From Russula earlei (Eukaryota; Basidiomycota; Agaricomycetes; Russulales; Russulaceae): a stretch of DNA of 64,000 bases. The notes beneath the pieces were generated by a model, which was not told where the DNA came from, ran no database searches, and was given only the letters and a program-made list of their open reading frames with translations. The translations under genes were made by a program, and so were the position numbers. Below are positions 48,338 to 59,002 of the stretch, one piece after another. Where the stretch lies: NCBI GenBank assembly GCA_025769875.1, contig JAGFNK010000249.1:1-64000 (forward strand), read 5' to 3'. How positions within the stretch are numbered: position 1 is the first letter of the stretch; the number at the start of each line of letters is the position of its first letter.

Positions 48338-49129
48338 AAGGCATGAATTATTCTTAACAATGCTGTGGTCTGCTGTAGGTGTAACTCTTTGTGACAAACT
48401 CCCACTCAGAGACAGTGGCCATGGTGCCCCAGGTGGTGCTGGATTGAACACAGGCCCACAGGTGGCAGTTACTGGGCTTGCTGGTGTGGATGATAATGTT
48501 CATGTGTGTTGCGCCAAGTAGGCAAGTGTACCATCTCTGATGTGTGGGTTTGCAAATGGTGAGCATCATATGGCAAATGAACCAATGTAAGTGATAGGTA
48601 ACTATACGTATGGGAGATCGTACCTGTGCAATGTTGTTGATTGGGACATTAGGGAGGCTGAAAAGGGAGTATGGCATTCAGTCACAAAGGTTGTATATTT
48701 AGAACCAGATGAAGGGTGGCTCGCCTGGGAAGGACATGGCCCAACCTCCAATGATCTGTTTGACTCGGATAACTCTCACTCGTGATTGGTGTTGAGCACC
48801 ATGCCCATTGTAACTCACATGTCCATGCTAGTGCTATCCCATCTCTTCCACTTTCCCAGACAAAAGCAGAACTTGTCTTGCATGCCATATGTTGCCACAT
48901 GAGGGGCTCTTTGTCACAGGCTTGAATGGCCATGGGGTCAGGCTGATGCTTCCTGTACATGAGCAGATTTGCGGGAGTTGAAAAATGTGGCAGATCAAGG
49001 GGCATTACAGGGACTGAAGAGGACAGAGAACTGGCTGTGCTTTGGGGGAGAGCTCTGGTTCAATCAACTCAAACAACATGAGCTGCTTGGCTGCACAAAT
49101 ATCCTGTACAGGTGACCCAGAGTGAGGTA
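48338..49129 (+). pseudogene. Unknown gene remnant, copy 2, CpG-decayed
   Basis: Equivalent of 30861-31660. The frame GNYTYGRSYLC, then EAEKGVWHSVTKVVYLEPDE and GWLAWEGHG is open here at 48591-48785, where copy 1 has a stop. C to T changes at CpG are dense. It is interrupted by the copia element at 49130. Confidence 0.5.
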
Positions 49130-49519
49130 TGTTATGATTCCTGACCACAAGTGAGCTTGATCGTGAGTGCACAAGGCCAAGTGAGGGATCCTCACACTCA
49201 ACACATATACCTAGAACCATTTTAGCATCTCTGAGTGGGTCTAGTTATTTACACTCAGTTTGTACCTAGTCTAGTTGATTAATGTAGATGTTGATTGGCT
49301 CAACTGACATTCTGTCATTTGGGTACCATTCATCTACTTCCTGCCTACTTAAATGAGTAGATAGTTCACCCTTGTCCCTCAGTGATCACTCATGCATGTG
49401 AGACACTGAGGTGCATTCCCACTTACTTACCATTTCTTACATTCTACAACGCTGATACCTGAATAGTGCAGTCATTACATTACTCAGGTGAATATATCCC
49501 AGTGATCGCTCATGCACGC

Positions 49520-51318
49520 TGTCAAGACACGTGTCATGAACTGTTTCCCGGAGAGGGCCCTTGAAGGACCCTTCCTTATGAGAGGAAACCCAGCCTCTAT
49601 GGTGTCACCCTGTTCACACAGACAAAAGGGGTGAGTAGAGTTGTCCACAATATCGCGTGCGCATTGTCGCACAAGCGATTCTTGGCACAATCGACATACA
49701 GCAAGCCCCACTTAATGGCAACCCTTTTAGCAATAAAGGACAGTATTATAGCCTCCTTAAAGACCCTTTAGGACGACTAGAAGTGCCCTATAATGGGCAC
49801 TAACACAATACTAAAGACCCTACAACACATTATTAGACTGACTCTAATAACTATAGAACGAACTATACAGCAATACTAAGGACCTTAATAGAAGTATTAG
49901 GGTCGACTCTAAGGACCCTAATGGAACTATATAAGGGGCCTTATAGACCACTCTATTCCCTGAACCAAATTACAAGTCCTCAAAGGACCAGCCCTAAACT
50001 AACTAACAGCAAATGAGTCAGGTGCTTCGCATGTGTACTAAAGCAGTGAACATGTGGACAGTAAAGATCTCTTACTCATCAAGAGGAGCCTTCTTACTCA
50101 GCAGCTTACTGAGCATGATTGAGCATGCTCAGTAAGCATACTCTGACTTCTTACTCATCCATCTATTGTGCTTGATAACAAGGTTATAACTTGTTCCCTA
50201 TCTAGCAGTTCTCTTGTAGTATATAAGTGCTCAATAAAGTAGCGGACAGTCTTCAGACTGTCCATTTGTTTATGGCACTCTCTATCCCTGGGATACTCCT
50301 TTAAGGACCATCCCCTTGTGACCATTCTGGCTTCTTCCCTGTGTACCTGCTCGACTCTACCAGTAACTATACCTCTTTGGTATTTGCTACTGCTTTGGAC
50401 TCTACTCCTTGCCCATGCCATCTTGGACGTCTACCGACTTGTCTTCGAGCTTACCCCTTGCCTCTTGAACTGGATAGTTCAACAGTGAGTCTTGACAGAC
50501 ACATACTGCTGATCACTAAGGACTCAGGAGCAGGTGGGCAAGGGTTGGAACAGATGATATGCGGCGTAAACAGCATTGAACAGGAGGACAAGCCAAATGA
50601 CTAGAAGGTACCAGATGGGGACTGGTACGTGTTGCAGAAGGCAGAGGCAAAGAGCAGAGGCCAGTGCAGCAAGGGGGCTTTAAACAAGGCAGTTGTTGAG
50701 GAGTATCTTGAAGACAAGGGAAGGCTTTAGACTGAGCAGTCATGGGGAAGTACCCAGGAAGATGAGAGTATCACAAATGGACAGTCTGATGACTGCCATG
50801 CTACATTGGGGCTTATATACTGTGTACAGGGTCGATTACAAAGGACAGGAACTATTCTAGACTCCTTGGTACCATGCAATAGGGCTACAGAGGCATAAAC
50901 TTGCTTGTGTCAGGTTTCAGGCTTACTGAGCATATTACTTATCACTGTGGAGCAATGACATGCTTATGATGTCACCACTGTGGAGTGCTTAGTGAGTTGA
51001 TGAGGTCATTGGGGAGTTGCTCAGTCAGCCATGATGTCATTGGAGCCTAGATGACATCATATGAGTTGTGCAACAGTTTATAGGAGTTTATGCTGCTGTT
51101 TCAGGTTCCTGGTGGCTGAGTGGCCATGTGGCTGCCACGCGATGATTACCCGATTAGGAAATGGGTGCCTCATCGTGTTATAGTGCCTTTGCAATAGCAA
51201 TATCTTGCACCACAGGAAGGATAGCCCAAGAAATGGAAGTGTGTTGGTGATGCAAAGCAAGAGAGGTCTCTCTTGAGTAGAATAGGACAATATATGGCCA
51301 GGTCCTTGGTTCATAACA
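49520..51318 (+). repeat. Solo LTR, family B, itself interrupted
   Basis: Begins TGTCAAGACAC at 49520, continues at 50498 (GACACATACTGCTG) and ends GGTTCATAACA at 51318. Flanking 5-mers are CACGC and CATGC, one C to T change apart. Without its own insertion it is about 0.83 kb. Ends resemble family A, so the two are probably related elements. Confidence 0.8.
49532..50497 (-). repeat. Solo LTR, family A, copy 2 (inside family B)
   Basis: Inverted copy, TGTCATGAACTG...GAGTCTTGACA. GACAC flanks it (49526-49530 and 50498-50502), with one extra G at 49531. This is the third nesting level: LTR A in LTR B in copia. It has an 88-codon conserved frame on the minus strand (50155-50421). Confidence 0.88.
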
Positions 51319-51456
51319 CATGCAAGTCACTGAGTGCAGTCATTACACTATTCAGCAACTCTCACATGTGCAAACATGCAGGCCCTTTCCTTTGGACGCT
51401 GCACTCACTCAATAAAACAGTCACTTCCCAACTCTATAAACTATTAAGTTTCTACA

Positions 51457-51471
51457 GGTTATGGGCCCTGG
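51457..51471 (+). other. Primer-binding site, half initiator tRNA-Met type
   Basis: GGTTATGGGCCCTGG directly follows the 5' LTR end (TCTACA at 51456). It is complementary to the anticodon arm of initiator tRNA-Met and identical to the site at 3658-3672 (minus). Confidence 0.8.
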
Positions 51472-52372
51472 ACCTCAATCTGCTTCAACATCCTCTGCCA
51501 CCTCCATGGTGCTGACATCCACCCCTGGAACTTTTGATCAGCTGCCAGCAGTTATTCCCCACCTTGAGTTGAATGGATCAAAATGGGCTGTCTTCACCAT
51601 GTGGTTCCATCAAGCCATGGAAGCCATGGACCGGTGGGGGTACTATGATGGAACAAGCACATGACCTGCCCCAGCCAGCCCTCAGACCCTGACTGCAGAT
51701 GAGGACCTGGCCATGAAGGCTTGGGACTGCAATGACTGCATAGGGTGCTTTCTGCTCTGCCAACAATTGCCTGATGCAGTTGCAGTATGCTTAGCAAATC
51801 TCCCTACAGCACAGCAGTGTTGGGTGAAGGTCTCTCAGGAGTACCAAGTGAAGAGTGAATATGCACAAAGTGATCACCTCCAGGCATTCTTGGACAGTTG
51901 CTGTACTAAAGGTGCAGATGTCCAAACTTTCCTCCAGGACCTTCACTTTAAGCACAAAGAACTGAGTGCATTTCTGATGCCAAATACCAGCACACTGTCC
52001 TCTGTAGCATCCTGGATGAGTTGGCACACTTTGTGTCAGGGCTAATGACAGCAGCCCGGCTCACTAACAGCACCAGTAAGGTGCCCATGGACTTCCTCAT
52101 CAACTCCATCTGTGAGGAGGCAGACAGAATAAAGTTCTGCCATGGGTCCAGCCACCAAGGCCAAAGCTCAGGCAAAAAGGACCAGCAACCAGACAAAGCT
52201 CTCACTGCTCATGGGTCCAATGGCACCAAGAAGAAGCATTGCAAAGGGAAATGCCACAACTGTGGAAAGCAGGGACACTGGGCATGTGAGTGCTGCTCCC
52301 CAAAGAAGGAGGAGAATGTGGCAGCGCAGCCCGCATCCTCATCCACCGGCACACCAGCACCCACTTGATCAG
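51461..52372 (+). pseudogene. Copia Gag remnant
   Basis: Shortly after the primer site the frame reads GAG-like sequence (NGSKWAVFTMWFHQAMEAMD). Later comes a zinc knuckle KCHNCGKQGHWACECCSP (CX2CX4HX4C, about 52240-52290), typical of nucleocapsid. Frame changes and stops (for example the TGA at 51662) break it. Confidence 0.8.
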
Positions 52373-52559
52373 AGACCAGGCCTGTAGGGTCAGCAAATGC
52401 CATCATTGACAAGACAGTCAAAGCAGACAGGTTCTGGCTGGCCAAGGAGGCAGAAGGCAGCGTGCACACTTCTGGCACAGACCTGGACCCCTCCTTCAGC
52501 AGAGCAAATGACATGAAGCATGCACATAATGTGGGGGAGATGGCCACAGTGTCAACTAG

Positions 52560-53274
52560 ATGATACACCCAGGGAGGTGAAGTCCACCTCAAACTCTATG
52601 ACTCCAGAGCAACAAAACACATTAGCCCCTACAAGGGGGACTTTGCTGAATATCACCCCCTATCCCCTCCCATCATTCTTATGATTGCCAACCAGGAGCA
52701 ATTCAAGGCAATTGGCATAGGTTCCATCACTGTACCAGTACCGAACATGGGAGGATGGGGCACTCTGAGGCTCCAAGGAGTACTTCATGCCCTGCAAGTT
52801 GCCTACACACTCATTTCATTAGGAGAATTAGACAATGAAGGCTATTGCATGGAATTGCATGACAGCCACTTGAATATTGCTACCCTGGAAGGCAAGCATG
52901 TGGCATGCATACCACACAGCACATGCGGATTATACTGCATTGAATGGTGTGCAGAGTACACCCATGCAATCAAGCTCTCACTCATGGAGCTACACAGACA
53001 CCTAGGGCATATTGCCCCCTCCAGTGTGCGCAAATTAATACAAACCGGTGCCATCAGAGGCATTACTGTCGACCCTGCATCAAAGGAAAGCAATTGTGAT
53101 GCATGCATATACACACATGCTACTCACCTTCCCATACTGAAAGTGTGTCAGAGCCTGCCTGCCCAACACTTCAGTGAGGAGATACACAGCAATTTATGGG
53201 GGCCCATGTCCATTGCAACATGCCAAGGGCACAAGCACTTCATCTCATTCACAGACAGTGCAACATGCTACACT
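52560..53274 (+). pseudogene. Copia protease and integrase N-terminus
   Basis: The protease motif reads LYDSRATKHISPYK (52590-52630), where the active-site Asp-Ser-Gly is now Asp-Ser-Arg. The Gly to Arg change fits GGA to AGA at a former CpG. The integrase zinc domain follows: LHRHLGHIAPSSVRKL ... NCDACIYTHATHLP (52990-53120). The frame is cut at 53275 by a family A LTR. Confidence 0.8.
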
Positions 53275-54237
53275 TGTCAAGACTCACTGTTGAGAACAAT
53301 CCAGTTCAAGAGTGAGAGTGAAGTTCAAAGACAAGTCAATAGACATCCAAGATGGCATGGGCAAGAAGTAAGGTCCAGAGCAGTACCAAGTACCAAAGAG
53401 GTATGGTTACTGGTAGCATTGAGCAATTATGCAGGGAAGAGGCCAGAATGATCACAAGGGGATGGTCCTTAAAGGAGTATCCCAGGAGTAGAGTGCTGTA
53501 AACAAATGGACAGTCTGAAGACTGTCCACTACTTTATTGAGCGCTTATATACTACAAGAGAACTGCTAAATAGGGAACAAGTCATAACCTTGTTATCAAG
53601 CACAATTGATGGATGAGTAAGAAGTTGGAGTATGCTTACTGAGCATGCTCAGTCATGCTCAGTAAGCTGCTGAGTATGAGGCTCCTATTGATGAGTAAGA
53701 GCCTTTACTGTCCACGTGTTCACTGCTTTAGTACACATGCAAAGCACCTGATTCATTTACTGTTAGTTAGTTTAGGGCTGGTCATTTGAGGACTTGTAGT
53801 TTGGTTCAGGGAATAGAGTTTCTTATAAGGCCCCTTATATAGTTCTATTAGGGTCATTAGAGTCGACCCTAATACTTGTATTAAGGTCCTTAGTATTGAT
53901 TTATAGTTTGTTCTATGGTTATTAGAGTTAGTCTAATAACACATTGTAGGGCTTTTAGTATCTTGTTAAAGGCTCTTGTAGGGCAGTTAGAGTCATCCTA
54001 AAGGGTCCTTAGAGAGGCTATAATACTGTTTGTTATTGCTAAAAGGGTTACCATTAAGTGGGGCTTGCTGTATGTCGATTGTGTCAAGAATTGCTCGCTC
54101 AACAATGCATGCATGATATTGTGGACTCCTCTACTCACCCCTTTTGTCTGTGTGAATAGGGTGGCACCATAGAGGCTGGGTTTCCTCTACTAAGGAAGGG
54201 TCCTTCAAGGGCCCTCTCTGGGAAATGGTTCATGACA
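53275..54237 (+). repeat. Solo LTR, family A, copy 3
   Basis: 963 bp, TGTCAAGACTCAC...GGTTCATGACA, flanked by ACACT at 53270-53274 and 54238-54242. It splits the copia integrase. Confidence 0.95.
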
Positions 54238-55134
54238 ACACTATTGCCTTCCTGCTCACAAAGAAATTGGAGGCACTCGAGAAGTATAAGGCCTTTGAAG
54301 CCTGGGCAATCTCTCAGGGGCATTGCAAAGCTATCAAAGTACTTCACTCTGACCACAGAGGCAAATACCTGAGTGGCCCCTTCGATAAACACCTTGCCAC
54401 AGCTGGCACCCACACATCGTCTCACCATGCATGACATGCCACAGCACAATGGTGTCACAGAGCACCTTAATGGGACACTGCTCGAGTGCATGCACATGCT
54501 CTCCAATGGAAGCAGCCTCCCCAAGTTGTTATGGGGTGAGGCACTGCAGCATGCTGTGTGGCTCAAGAACTGCACTGCTATGCATGCATTAGATGGCAAG
54601 ACATTGTACAAAGCCCTACACAAAGAGCCACCTGATCTGTCTGGCCTGCACTGGTGGGGTTGCAGTGTCTGGGCACACACTGGGAAGAAAGGCTCCAAGT
54701 CAAACCCAAGGGCACATGAGGGCAAATGGCTTGGTGTTGACACTGACTCACATGCCCACAGGGTATACTGCCCAAAAACTCAAACAGTCAACATTGAGTG
54801 GGATGTGTATTTTGCATCAAACATGCCACTTGAGGGGGAGCAGCCCATCACAGTACCAACTGCAGGGAGCAAGCAGCCTGCTGATGAGTCAGACTTACAT
54901 GAGGTGCCTGAGCCACCTACCCACTCTGACCACTCCAACTCGGAAGTGAACCCAGCCCACTCTGATACACCCCTTGTACCTGAAATGCCTGATGCACCAC
55001 AAACACCAGATCAGTATCCTCCCTCAGAAGAGGAAGTCAAGACCACCCTCAACAAGGCACCTCAGCATTCCACCTGGCTACACAAGCCCTTGCACATTGT
55101 GTGCAACCTCCAAATGGGCAAAGGTGTCACTTCC
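54238..55134 (+). pseudogene. Copia integrase core and linker
   Basis: Reads FEAWAISQGHCKAIKVLHSD, HRGKYLSGPFDKHL, then MPQHNGVTEHLNGTLLECM (the conserved C-terminal integrase motif, usually QHNGVAER.N) and GCSVWAHTGKKGSKSNPRAH. A Pro/Ser-rich linker follows (54880-55080). It is cut by a solo LTR at 55135. Confidence 0.8.
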
Positions 55135-55667
55135 TGTTAGGATTCTTGCATTCTCGTCTGCTTACCTATGCTTTGGTGACTCATCTCTGCTTATTCATCT
55201 GTGCTTACTTCTGCTTAGTGATTGCTTAGTGATTTGCTTAGTGGTCAGCTTATTGATTGCTTACTCACCACTTACTGTTTGATGACAGATACTAGGAAAG
55301 GATGACTCACGCATGAGTCATTTCTGGTATTTTCGAATTGCGCTTTACACTTCTGGATACTACTGGTTTTCAGCTATGTGCACCCCAAGGTTCGTACAAA
55401 TCGGATCAGCTGTTGTCAAGATATTGTATAAATACTCTGCTGTACTGAGAAGTCGAGCCTTACGCTCGACTTACTCTCTTACAAGAAATAACCATCTTGT
55501 CAATGTTCTCTATAACTCTAGTCAAGTACTCTAAGTGAAAGAGGTCTCTCTCTTCTCTTACACATATTCTTCCTGAGATAATATCAAAGGGTTTGAAGTC
55601 TAGTGCTTGAACTATATCAAGCAACTCTTCACTAAGAGTTGGTAACAAGATCAGTTAGATCTTAACA
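55135..55667 (+). repeat. Solo LTR, copia-like, 533 bp
   Basis: TGTTAGGATTC...TCTTAACA, flanked by CTTCC at 55130-55134 and 55668-55672. A different family from A and B. It interrupts the copia integrase-RT linker. Confidence 0.93.
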
Positions 55668-55699
55668 CTTCCCCACACCAGAGCACCCCATGCATCCCA

Positions 55700-56772
55700 C
55701 ATGGCATCCATTTGCCCAGACCCCTTGACATGGAGGAAGCAGGAGGAGCATGGTCTGTTGACAATGGCCTGCCCATGCTCCTCAAGGACTATGTTGGCCT
55801 CAAGCTCACCTTTGCAACTGCAACAGCCAACACCAAAGCACTTGAGCCACACTTGCTCGCAGAAGCCAAACACAGACCAGACTGGCCTCTCTGGGAGAAG
55901 GCCATTGAGGAAGAGCTCACCACGCTCAAAACTGCAGGCACCTGGCACCTTGAAGAACCACCAGCTGGAGTGAACATCATTGGCTCCAAGTGGGTTTTCA
56001 AGGCTAAAAAGAATGCAGCCAGCAATATTGCGCATTACAAGGTGCGCCTTGTTGCCTAAGGGATCAGCCAGATCGGGGGCATTGACTACAACAATACCTA
56101 TGCCCCTGTTGCATGCCTTGCATTGTCATGTGCCATCATTGCTATGGCAAACTGTCTCCAACTAGAGCTCCATCAGATAGATATCAAAGGCACCTATCTA
56201 AATGGCATGCTCAATGATACTGAAGTACTGTTCATGCAGCACCCTCCAGGGTATTGAGACCTGATGGCAGGCACATGAGTGCTGTGCCTCATGAAAACAC
56301 TTTATGGACTGAAACAGTCCAGCAGGAGATGGTACCAAAAACTCTCCTCCATATTCACATCCCTACAGTTCAGACAGTGCTCTGTTGATCAAGCTGTTTT
56401 CTTCAAGTCTGGAAGTTGCATGTGCAACATTACAGTTGTTGCTGTGCATGTTGACAATTGCACAATTGCAGTGAGCAATGTGTGACTCATGAATGACCTC
56501 AAGGCCAGCTTGCACAAGCACATCGAGGTCATGGACCTTGGTGAGCTCCACTGGATGCTTGGCATCAAGGTCCAGCATGACCACACAGGTGGCACTATAC
56601 ACCTCTCCCAGTGGGCATACATTGATGCCATTCTCTGTCATTACCACCTGGATGAGCTCAAACCACTTTCCACACCAATGGATATCCAGGTGCACCTCAC
56701 AAGTGAGCAGTCCCCCTCCAGCGCAGCTGAATATGCCACCATGTGCAATGCGCTGTACTGAGAGGCCATCAG
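55700..56772 (+). pseudogene. Copia reverse transcriptase remnant
   Basis: Motifs in order: WPLWEKAIEEELTTLKTAGT, VNIIGSKWVFKAKKN, GGIDYNNTYAPVA, LHQIDIKGTYLNGML, LMKTLYGLKQSSRRWYQKL, then VVAVHVDNCTIAV where the catalytic VDD is now VDN (GAC AAT at 56453-56458). The end DLGELHWMLGIKVQHD and STPMDIQVHL is typical. Stops lie at 56057 and 56257. It is cut at 56773. Confidence 0.88.
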
Positions 56773-57734
56773 TGTCATGAACCATTCTCCGGAGAGGGCC
56801 CTTGAAGGACCCTTCCTTATATGAGGAAACCCAGCCTCCATGGTGTCACCCTGTTCACACGAGCAAAAGGGGTGAGTAGAGGTGTCCACAATATCGCACA
56901 TGCATTGTTGCGCGAGTGATTCTCGGCACAATCGACATACAGCAAGCCCCACTTAAAGGCAACCCTTCTAGCAACAAAAGACAGTATTAGGGCCTTCCTA
57001 AAGACCCTTTGGAATGACCCTAGGAGTTCTACAATAGGCACTAACCTAGTATCAAAGGCCCTACAACGTGTTATTAGACCAACTCTAATAACTATAGAAC
57101 GGACTATAAGGCAATACTAAGGACCTTAATAGAAGTATTAGGGTCGACTCTAAGGACCCTAATAGAACTATATAAGGGCCTTATAAGATAACACTATCCC
57201 CTAACCAAACTACAAGTCCTCAAATGACCGGCCCTAAACTAACTAACAGGAAATGAATCAGGTGCTCACACGTGCACTAAAGCAGTGAACACCTGGACAA
57301 GGGAAGCTCTTACTCATCAAGAGGAGCCTTCTTACTCAGCAGCTTACTGAGCATGACTGAGCATGCTCAGTAAGCATCCTCCGACTTCTTACTCATCACT
57401 CTATTGTGCTTGATAACAAGGTTATGACTTGTCCCCTATTTAGCAGTTCTCTTGTAGTATATAAGCGCTCAATAAAGTAGCGGACAGTCCTCAGACTGTC
57501 CATTTGTTTATGGCACTCTCCATACTTGGGATACTCCTTTAAGGACCATCCCCTTGTGACTATCCTGGCCTCCTCTCTGCGTGATTGCTCTACTCTCACA
57601 GTAACCGTGCCTCTCTGGTATCTGTTACTACTCTGGACTCTACTCCTTGCCCACGCCATCTTGGACGTCTATCGACTCATCTTCGAGCTTATCCCTCGCT
57701 CTTGAACTGGATAGTTCAACAGTGAGTCTTGACA
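56773..57734 (-). repeat. Solo LTR, family A, copy 4
   Basis: 962 bp, inverted, TGTCATGAACC...GAGTCTTGACA, flanked by ATCAG at 56768-56772 and 57735-57739. A conserved 87-codon frame lies at 57396-57659 (minus). Confidence 0.95.
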
Positions 57735-59002
57735 ATCAGCACCCTCAATTGGTGCACTTTCAACACACCTGGACATCACATTTGCCATCACAACTGTTGC
57801 ACATTTTGCCTCTAACCCAGGACCAGCACACTGGCAGGCTGTCAAGCAGATCTTCTGCTACCTGGCCAGCATGTGTGACCTGTGGCTCACCTACAGCAAA
57901 ACTGAGCGCATTCTCATAGGCTATGCAGATGCTGATGGCAGCATGGCCAAGGATCAGCACACCATCTCAGGCTATGCCTTCCTCATCAACAGCAGCACTG
58001 TTTCATGGTCCTTGAAGCACCAGGAGATCATTTCACTCTCAACCACAGAGAGTGAATGCATCGTGGCCACCCATGGAATGAAGGAAAGCACTCTGGCTGC
58101 ACAGCCTTCTCTCAGAAGTCTTTGGGCCTCTTTCCAACCCTACCACCCTTTTTTCCGACAATCAATCTGCTATCACACTCGCATGCAATCATCAGTATCA
58201 CACCCAGACCAAACACATTGATGTCCATTACCACTGGATTCAATGGGTCATTGAGCAAGGGTCCATGTGACTTGTATATTGCCCAATGTTATGGTGTTGC
58301 AGCCGTAAGAGTGTTAGCTTGAGGTTCAGTGGGGCCAAGTCCCTGTGACTTGGTTCAAGGGGTTCGGTGGGCTGGCTCAAAGAGACCGGATTGAAGGTTT
58401 AGCATCTCAAGGCTGAGTCAAATAATGACTCAGTCCATAGACAGAGTTGATCTTCTGGTTCTACAGAAGAGGAAAACAATGAGAGAGGAGCAGAGGAGGA
58501 AGAGGAACACAAGGGTTCCTTGTGGTGAGCTCAAGTCAAGCAAGATGTAGGCCAGCACAAACAAGTTGTGATTGAGAGAGTATACAGGGCAAGGGATGCG
58601 ACAGGAAATGGGACAAAGCTAAGCTTGGGGCATTCCCCCAGCTTCTACAGGCACTTAAATACTGTATCTAACGAGGCTGTACAGTACTATATGCAGAACA
58701 ATAGATAAAGGTGGACCAATGGCACAAAGGTACTTGAACAATAGATGAAACACAATGGGTGAAACAATAAAGGACCATCAGCATCAAGGGATGAAACGGT
58801 AACCGAGGGGGTGAGGGTGATGGAGAAGAACAATAGTAAAAGCAAACAATAACAACAAAGTGGTAGAGATGAACCTGACAAGGAGGTAATTCATGACACC
58901 CAACAGATGACATGCTTGCCGATTCCCTCACCAAGGTGCTTCCCTCAGTGAAGGTCAAACACTTTGCATCAGGACTTGGCCTGTTCACAAAGCGAGGGGA
59001 AG
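57735..59002 (+). pseudogene. Copia RNase H end, interrupted, with polypurine tract
   Basis: RNase H motifs: GYADADGSMAKDQHTISGYA, SSTVSWSLKHQEIISLSTTE (57915-58050). The frame is cut by a solo LTR (58287-58898) and resumes as DMLADSLTKVLPSVKVKHFA. A purine-rich tract AAAGCGAGGGGAAG (58989-59002) abuts the 3' LTR. Confidence 0.85.
58287..58898 (+). repeat. Solo LTR, 612 bp, third family
   Basis: TGTTATGGTGTTGC...AATTCATGACA, flanked by CCCAA at 58282-58286 and 58899-58903. Removing it joins the copia frame at ...CCCAACAGATGACATG. Confidence 0.92.

Larger units (their letters stand above)
49130..51456 (+). repeat. 5' LTR of the nested copia element, interrupted
   Basis: LTR sequence runs 49130-49519 and resumes at 51319-51456 after a 1.8 kb insertion. 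It matches the 3' LTR at 59003-59541. It has the palindromic block CTCAGTGATCACTCATG...GAGACACTGAG near 49379. Confidence 0.9.

Noticed and set aside
55313..55640. Short frames in the 55135-55667 segment considered as part of the copia polyprotein
   Set aside because: The segment is bounded by TG...CA ends and a CTTCC duplication; the frames carry no copia motif.
58295..58898. First placed the start of this insertion at TGTTGCAG (58295)
   Set aside because: No matching target duplication. Starting at TGTTATGG (58287) gives exact CCCAA flanks and rejoins the copia frame.
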